Shown here piece after piece: positions 58,216-64,000 of a stretch of 64,000 nt of DNA (positions are counted from its first letter, which is position 1; every line of letters begins with the position of its first letter). The notes below the pieces were generated by a model, which was given only the letters and a program-made list of their open reading frames with translations, had not been told where the DNA came from and did no database searches. Both the position numbers and the translations under genes were made by a program. Source of the stretch: Salvelinus alpinus (lineage: Eukaryota; Chordata; Actinopteri; Salmoniformes; Salmonidae); NCBI RefSeq assembly GCF_045679555.1, contig NC_092087.1:86973864-87037863 (forward strand). Direction: 5' to 3'.

Positions 58216-58555
58216 TTAATAAGCTCTTATCAATATTATCAATATTAGTTACTGAGGAAAGCAAGACTATTGATGTTATAAATCCCTAAATGGCAAAATC
58301 CCATAGAAAAGATCAGAAATATAATCTTAAACTAAACTATAGATAGTAAACAGATTGGTACACAAGAAAATTAGGCCATTTATATAATAAAAAATATGTA
58401 ATTTGAAAAATATAACCCATCTCATTTATCATCAATATACATAATCATCATTATAAGAAAATAAAATATATATTCCAGCATTTACTCAAAAGTTAAAGTA
58501 AAACTTCTAGAAAGGGAAGCAATAGAACAGAGGTATAAGGCCTAATTTGTATTGG
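58216..58555. other. No gene recognised
   Basis: AT-rich 3' flank of the - strand receptor. Confidence 0.5.
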
Positions 58556-58911
58556 AACCTTCATACCAGGTTTTGTGGTGATAATCTTCGGTCCAGGTTG
58601 TGTGGTAATAATCTTCAGTCCAGGTTCTGTGGTGCTTCTCTTCAGTCCAGGTTCTGTGGTGGTTCTCTTCAGTCCAGGTTCTGTGGTGGTTCTCTTCAGT
58701 CCAGGTTCTGTGGTGCTTCTCTTCAGTCCAGGTTCTGTGGTGCTTCTCTTCAGTCCAGGTTCTGTGGTGCTTCTCTTCAGTCCAGGTTCTGTGGTGCTTC
58801 TCTTCAGTCCAGGTTCTGTGGTGCTTCTCTTCAGTCCAGGTTCTGTGGTGCTTCTCTTCAGTCCAGGTTCTGTGGTGATTCTCTTCTGTCCAGGTTCTGT
58901 GGTGCTTCACT
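58556..58911 (-). repeat. 27-bp minisatellite, about 13 copies, after the - strand stop codon
   Basis: Unit TTCAGTCCAGGTTCTGTGGT plus GCTTCTC. As 27 is a multiple of three, several frames are open on both strands. It begins right after the stop of the - strand receptor, as the 31-bp array does for the + strand gene. Confidence 0.95.
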
Positions 58912-58935
58912 TCAGTGAGAGATTCCCCTCACATT
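58912..58935 (-). CDS. Exon: last coding exon of - strand receptor
   Basis: After TTTTCTTTCAG it reads NVRGISH and stop (58912-58914). The 27-bp minisatellite follows at once. Confidence 0.7.
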   Translation of the reverse strand, partial: NVRGISH

Positions 58936-60899
58936 CTGAAAGAAAACTAACTGAATTAGCACTAAACATGGTTTGCATGCACACACACACACAAACACAC
59001 ACACACACACACACACTCTCTCTTACTGTCAGGGTGTCATACTCTGGTGACCTGGTCTTCATGTTCAGAGGTGTGTACGTATCACTGTTAGGGTCAGGAT
59101 GGACACTCTGTGGACAGAAAGAGAGAGAGCGAGAAAGAGAGAGTGGGAGAGAAGGAGAGGGAGGGAGAGAGGGAGGGAGGAAATGCATGTGTGCTTTGAA
59201 ACACCAGTCTTTCCATAATTTACTCTAAACACATTCAAGTATAAAACACACACTCATAAGCCAAACCAAATTCATTAAAAGAGACTTACTGTCAGAGCTC
59301 CATAGTCAGGGGACATGGTCCTCATGTTCAGACCTGTGTTCGTGTAACTGTTACAGTCAGGACAGACACTCTGTGGAGAGGGAGAGAGGTAACAATGAAA
59401 ATTGGATGAAAGAGACTGTCGTGTCAATGTAAATTTATGAAAATGGAGGTGTAACTCGGAGCTGGTTGAAACCCTGTTGTAACTAATAGAATCACCTGTG
59501 TGTCTACTGTGGCATCACTGACTTCTCTACTGACTTCTAGTGGAAGTTCTTATATTACTAATACAGTTTAGCAGTTTTTCTTTTAACCTTTATTGAACTA
59601 GGCAAGTCAGATAAGAACTAATTCTTATTTTCAATGACGGCCTAGGAACAGTGGGTTAACTGTCTTGTTCAGGGGCAGAATGACAGATTTTTACCTGAAG
59701 GGCGTTGGGCCAATAAATGTATGAATGAAGTTAATAACAAATCAGAGGTCTAAGGTGAAAGAATAATACAAATATCAATGTTCCTGTAGTGGCTTCCTTT
59801 CCTCTTTACCATAGCCACTGCCCAAGCCTGAAGCGGGGTTGTTTCGGACGCATACAGTCCACACTCAACGTTTCCAAAAGGCCAAACATTCAATGAGATC
59901 CAGGGATATGGTGCAACAAAAAATGTTTATTCTTCTTATCTAACAAAAAGGTATTCTCCAATCAACTTAAAGCAGAGATTACTTGAAATGCAAATACATA
60001 ATATAATATGACCTGTCTGTCTGTCTGTCTGTCTGTATGGTCAAAAAACTATACCGCTCCCGCATCTAGCAAGGACTCCTCCCCCCGAAGGCCCAACTTC
60101 CTGCCTTTATACTAACACAATTAACACAGTACAATGAATGGGCAAGAGGGGGGGCCAAAAACTGAGTTACGCTAACAACAAATGAATATATCTCAATCAG
60201 GTAAATAAATCATAAAGGTACGTACCTAATATTTCATCATATACATTAATATTTAATATATTTACACAAATGTACATGGAGCTCAGTATGTTCAGTCTTT
60301 TATACAAATATGTCCAAATCGGCTCTAACAGTTCCCTTCTTCACTCACCTGAACCACATGAGTCCAGAGAGACAGAGGATGAGAACCAGAACAACCACTA
60401 TGATTCCTACAGCTGCAGACACAACTGAGGTTTGTTTCCCTAAAAGACAATAATGTCATTATAAACTGAAAATGAATATACAGCAATAAAGACAATTTAT
60501 GCAAAACTTGTCTATATAAGCATATGAAAAGTTATAAACCAAAGCGTAATAAAGCAAACTATGAGAAGATTACCTTGAAACATCATTTCTTATTAAACAT
60601 ACTTTTAAATTGAAGTATTAAAGATGTAACTTTACCTGCTACAATGATCATCAGAGCTGTAGAGTTCATAGATCCTCTTCCATTCTGGGCCTCACAGTAG
60701 TATTCTCCTCTGTCCTCAGAGATGATGTTAGTGATGCTGTAACTCTGTCCTGATGCTTTTGGTGAGGTTACATTCTTCTTGTACCAGGTGTATTTGTCCA
60801 CAGGTGGGTTGGCATCACTGCTGCAGGTCAGAGTCACTGAACTGCCCTCCACTATTTCACCAGAGGGACTGACTGACACTGAGGTGTTCTTTGGTCCAT
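58912..60899 (-). CDS. Second Siglec/CD22-like receptor, 5'-truncated
   Basis: Recognised - strand exons: C2 domain 60899-60636, transmembrane 60439-60349, tail 59370-59290, tail 59107-59027, last exon 58935-58912. The C2 domain equals that of 38928-39191 at the protein level. The two tail exons are 81 nt each and duplicates of one cassette (SVCPDCNSYTNTGLNMRTMS..., SVHPDPNSDTYTPLNMKTRS...), with YGAL, YTPL and YDTL tyrosine motifs. The end is NVRGISH, stop. The tail is unrelated to the + strand gene's. Upstream Ig, V and leader exons are absent: similarity stops near 60954. The transmembrane exon ends in phase 2 and the next starts in phase 0, so a juxtamembrane exon is missing or was not found. 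Probably a non-functional fragment. Confidence 0.8.
59027..59107 (-). CDS. Exon: tail cassette 2
   Basis: 27 codons, phase 0 to 0, with DTYTPLNM and SPEYDTL. Acceptor TCTGTCCACAG, donor GTAAGAG. Confidence 0.8.
59290..59370 (-). CDS. Exon: tail cassette 1
   Basis: 27 codons, phase 0 to 0, with MSPDYGAL. Acceptor CTCTCCACAG, donor GTAAGTC. Confidence 0.8.
59585..59705 (-). mobile_element. SINE fragment
   Basis: AACTAGGCAAGTCAGATAAG, CAATGACGGCCTAGGAACAG and TTCAGGGGCAGAATGACAGA are the tail and body of a salmonid tRNA-derived SINE in reverse. The head is missing. Confidence 0.75.
59706..60340. other. Intronic DNA, no exon recognised
   Basis: A (CTGT)n run near 60016-60036. The region where a juxtamembrane exon should lie shows no convincing candidate. 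Confidence 0.5.
60349..60439 (-). CDS. Exon: transmembrane of - strand receptor
   Basis: 91 nt, one base different from 39365-39455 (T to S in TSVVTAAV, giving VVSAAV). Donor GTGAGTG, then unrelated sequence. Confidence 0.9.
60636..60899 (-). CDS. Exon: C2 domain of - strand receptor
   Basis: 264 nt, phase 1 to 1, GPKNTSVSVSPSGEIVEG to ALMIIVA. Nearly identical DNA to 38928-39191, while introns diverge after about 40 bases. Confidence 0.9.
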
Positions 60900-61189
60900 C
60901 TGGTGGACAATATGTAACACATTGTTCATACATAGAGCTTTACATGAGGAGCATGGTGGACAGTATAAAAAAAATATATATACAAAAAATGTTTATAAAT
61001 GTCCCTTTGTCAGGACTCTGTCTTTCAACGATAGTTCGTAAAAATATAAAAACTTTACAGCTCTTCATTGTAAAGGGTTTAAACACTGTTTCCCATGCTT
61101 GTTCAATGAACCATAAACAATTAATGCACCTGTGGAACGATCGTTAAGACACTAACAGCTTACAGACGATAGGCAGTTAAGGTCACAGT

Positions 61190-61717
61190 TATGAAAATTT
61201 AGGACACTAAAATGGCCTTTTTACTGACTCAAAAAAACACCAAAAGAAAGATGCCCAGGGTCCCTGCCCATCTGCGTGAGCGTGCCTTAGGCATGCTGCA
61301 AGGAGGCATGAGGACTGCAGATGTGACCAGGGCAATAAATTGCAATGTCCGTACTGTAATACACCTAAGACAGCGCTACAGGGAGACAGGACGGACAGCT
61401 GATCGTCCTCACAGTGGCAGACCACGTGTAACAACACCTGCACAGGATCAGTACATCTGAACATCACACCTGCGGGACAGGTTCAGGATGGCAACAACAA
61501 CTGCCAGAGTTACACCAGGAAATCACAATCCCTCCATCAGTGCTCAGACTGTCCGCAATAGGCTGAGAGAGGCTGGACTGAGGGCTTGTAGGCCTGTTGT
61601 AAGGCAGGTCCTCACCAGACATCACCGGCAACAACGTCGCCTATGTGCACAAGCCCACCATCGCTGGACCAGACAGGACTGGCAAAAAGTGCTCTTCACT
61701 GACGACTCGCGGTTTTG
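61190..61717 (+). pseudogene. Tc1-like transposase N-terminal half
   Basis: From ATG 61251: MPRVPAHLRERALGMLQGGM, a helix-turn-helix pair, then KVLFTDDSRF with the first catalytic Asp. Only one nonsense codon (TGA 61458-61460) interrupts it; otherwise the frame is open to the junction. The C-terminal half is missing. Confidence 0.85.
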
Positions 61718-61785
61718 TCCTTTGTGCAAGGAGGAGCACTGCCAGAGCCCTGCAAAATGACATGACATGTGCATGTGTCAGCATA
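61718..61785 (+). mobile_element. Junction piece of a second Tc1 family
   Basis: Reads [14 protein letters not shown], the inverted partner of [17 protein letters not shown] in the - strand element at 62270-62220. It joins the two transposases. Confidence 0.65.
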
Positions 61786-62779
61786 TGGTCTCACAAGGGG
61801 TCTGAGGATCTCATCTCGGTACCTAATGGCAGTCAGGCTACCTCTGGCGAGCACATGGAGGGCTGTGCGGCCCCACAAAGAAATGCCACCTCACACCATG
61901 ACTGACCCACTGCCAAACCGGTCATGCTGGAGGATGTTGCAGGCAGCAGAACATTCTCCACGGCGTCTCCAGACTCTGTCACGTCTGTCACATCTGCTCA
62001 TGTGCTCAGTGTGAACCTGCTTTCATCTGTGAAGAGCACAGGGCGCCAGTGGCGAATTTGCCAATCTTGGTGTTCTCTGGCAAATGCCAAACGTCCTGCA
62101 CGGTGTTGGGCTGTAAGCACAACCCCCACCTGTGGACATCGGGCCCTCATACCACCCTCATGGAGTCTGTTTCTGACCGTTTGAGCAGACACATGCACAT
62201 TTGTGGCCTGCTGGAGGTCATTTTGCAGGGCTCTGGCAGTGCTCCTCCTAATCCTCCTTGCACAAAGGCGGAGGTAGCGGTCCTGCTGCTGGGTTGTTGC
62301 CCTCCTACGGCCTCCTCCACGTCTCCTGATGTACTGGCCTGTCTCCTGGTAGCGCCTCCATGCTCTGGACACTACGCTGACAGACACAGCAAACCTTCTT
62401 GCCACAGCTCGCATTGATGTGCCATCCTGGATGAGCTGCACTACCTGAGCCACTTGTGTGGGTTGTAGACTCCGTCTCATGCTACCACTAGAGTGAAAGC
62501 ACCGCCAGCATTCAAAAGTGACCAAAACATCAGCCAGGAAGCATAGGAACTGAGAAGTGGTCTGTGGTCACCACCTGCAGAATCACTCCTTTATTGGGGG
62601 TGTCTTGCTAATTGCCTATAATTTCCACCTTTTGTCTATTCCATTTGCACAACAGCATGTGGAATTTATTGTCAATCAGTGTTGCTTCCTAAGTGGACAG
62701 TTTGATTTCACAGAAGTGTGATTGACTTGGAGTTACATTGTGTTGTTTAAGTGTTCCCTTTATTTTTTTGAGCAGTGTA
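61786..62779 (-). pseudogene. Tc1-like transposase, second family, truncated
   Basis: From ATG at 62480: [20 protein letters not shown], paired HTH, an arginine-rich hook, [10 protein letters not shown] and [11 protein letters not shown]. After a frame break it continues as WGGISLWGRTALHVLARG to about RPLVRPYAD. The end with the last catalytic residue is missing. An inverted-repeat end (TTTTTTTGAGCAGTGTA) closes it at about 62779. Confidence 0.85.
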
Positions 62780-62941
62780 TTATTAACATTCCATATAGAA
62801 TAATCAACATATTGTTAACATGGTTCTGTATTTAAATAAAGTGTAAATGGGGGACATTTTGTCCATTTTAGAAATGTAGGACCCATTTTAATACAGTAAC
62901 CTCCCTTTTTTGACATGATGTTCTGATCGTCATGCATGTTA
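62780..62941 (+). other. Leader-module fragment
   Basis: ATTCCATATAGAATAATCAA to CATGCATGTT matches the middle of modules B, D and E. It is cut on both sides by transposons. Confidence 0.65.
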
Positions 62942-64000
62942 AAACTTCTTGTCACTACAGGGGGTGCTGTTTCAACTTCGACATTTTGCGTCTCCAAATT
63001 AAACTGCCTCGTACTCAATTCTTGCTCGTACAATATGCATATTATTATTACTATTGGATAGAAAACAATCTCTAGTTTCTAAAACCGTTTGAATTATGTC
63101 TGTGGGTGAACCAGAACTCTTTCTACAGCGAAAATCATGACAGGACATGCGATGTTCAGAAAAATAGTCTCTGATCTCGGATCAGTTTTAAGCTCTGTGT
63201 GTGCCCTATGGATCGAAATGAACTGCACCCGCCTTCCCCTGGATGTCAGTAACCAATGAGAAGTGGAATGGCGTCTCTACGTGTTTCTCAGAGTTTATAA
63301 AACGCAATGGAGTGACGTGTCCCTTCTTTTCGTCGCTCGCCAGGACGCAAGATAGGACATCAGAATGGCATGCTCAAAAGCTCTCGTTATTGACGAAAGA
63401 TATATCCGTCTGTGATTTAATTCGATATAGGTGTTAGAAACATCATAACGAAGTTATTTGAAACCGATTTATATCAGTTTATGCGAGTATATTGCTATTT
63501 TTCGGAATTTCCTTAGTATTGCGTTTGAGGATTTGGACATGTGTGTGCCGTGTAGCTATCGTTAGCTGCTAGTTCCGACGTTGAAGAGGTTGTTTTACAA
63601 CAAAGGAACGATTCTTTTGGACAAAGGACACATTGCCCAAGATACTGATGGAAGCTCGTCCAAAAGTAAGAGCTATTTATGATTTTATTCCGTATTTATG
63701 TGGAAAAATGTAAACGCTTTTGTCTGCCATTGTTGCGGCACTAGTCTGGCTCTAACGCACACTGTATGTCTAGTAATGTTAATTTTAAAAATATAAATCA
63801 GCGGTTGCATTAATAACCAATGCATCTTTCATTAGCTGTCCAACCTGTATTTTTTTAGTCAATCTAATCGATAAATAATCGTAAACTTATGTGCCTTTCC
63901 AAGATGGCGCCGACCAGAAATGCATGCCATGTTTTGACTGTTTACATAGCATAACCACGATTTGTGATGCTAAATATGCACATTTTCGAACAAACTCTAT
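62942..64000 (-). mobile_element. TTAA-type element, relative of 30973-32008, runs off the window
   Basis: Begins after TTAA (62940-62943) with AACTTCTTG. It shares ATATGCATATTATTATTA, TTGGATAGAAAACA and TCTAAAACCGTTTGAAT with the element at 30973-32008 in reverse orientation. No transposase seen. Confidence 0.7.

Noticed and set aside
58542..59228. Frames of 122-217 codons on both strands
   Set aside because: 27-bp minisatellite following the - strand stop codon.

Overview
The window looks like salmonid fish genomic DNA (trout, salmon or char type). The evidence is the repeat content: tRNA-derived salmonid SINEs, several degenerate Tc1-like transposons, a family of short LTRs with the conserved start TGTCACG, a TTAA-flanked 1-kb element, a chromodomain Ty3/gypsy retrotransposon, and very abundant minisatellites and (GT)n runs. 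Genes are split by introns, and only a small share of the DNA is coding.

The main content is a degenerating cluster of Siglec/CD22-like immunoglobulin-superfamily receptors. One apparently intact gene lies on the + strand (CDS 33420-40335, 15 coding exons). The exons join in frame into about 1,100 residues: signal peptide, four tandem V-like plus C2-like cassettes, two further C2 domains, a transmembrane segment and a tyrosine-rich ITIM tail. A non-coding leader exon ending at 32721 probably precedes it. A second, truncated receptor gene lies on the - strand (60899 to 58912). It has a nearly identical membrane-proximal Ig exon and transmembrane exon but an unrelated cytoplasmic tail. A third, dead copy of only the 3' end lies at 1015-1785, followed by about 4 kb of flank paralogous to the flank of the intact gene.

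Layout: 1-6000, relic 3' end and 3' flank; 6100-8200, a TPR exon relic and LTR debris; 8200-12300, leader/promoter module and minisatellites; 12471-13922, a 25-bp minisatellite; 15244-20628, a young complete Ty3/gypsy chromovirus; 21400-22560, a LINE fragment; 23200-32721, two leader modules split by about 5.7 kb of nested insertions; 33420-40335, the intact receptor; 40336-45000, its 3' flank; 45300-55200, three more leader-type modules with long minisatellites but no coding exons; 57100-60955, inverted 3' flank and the - strand receptor; 61190-64000, Tc1 chimaera, module fragment and a TTAA element.

How the parts fit (inference): the same leader module recurs at least eight times, and the same 28-bp minisatellite lies 5' of the modules and, in opposite orientation, 3' of the genes. 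This looks like birth-and-death evolution of a receptor array by unequal exchange between minisatellites, with one intact survivor. The intact protein would be an inhibitory surface receptor of leukocytes, possibly binding sialic acid. Only two of its four V domains keep the F-strand arginine that mammalian Siglecs use.
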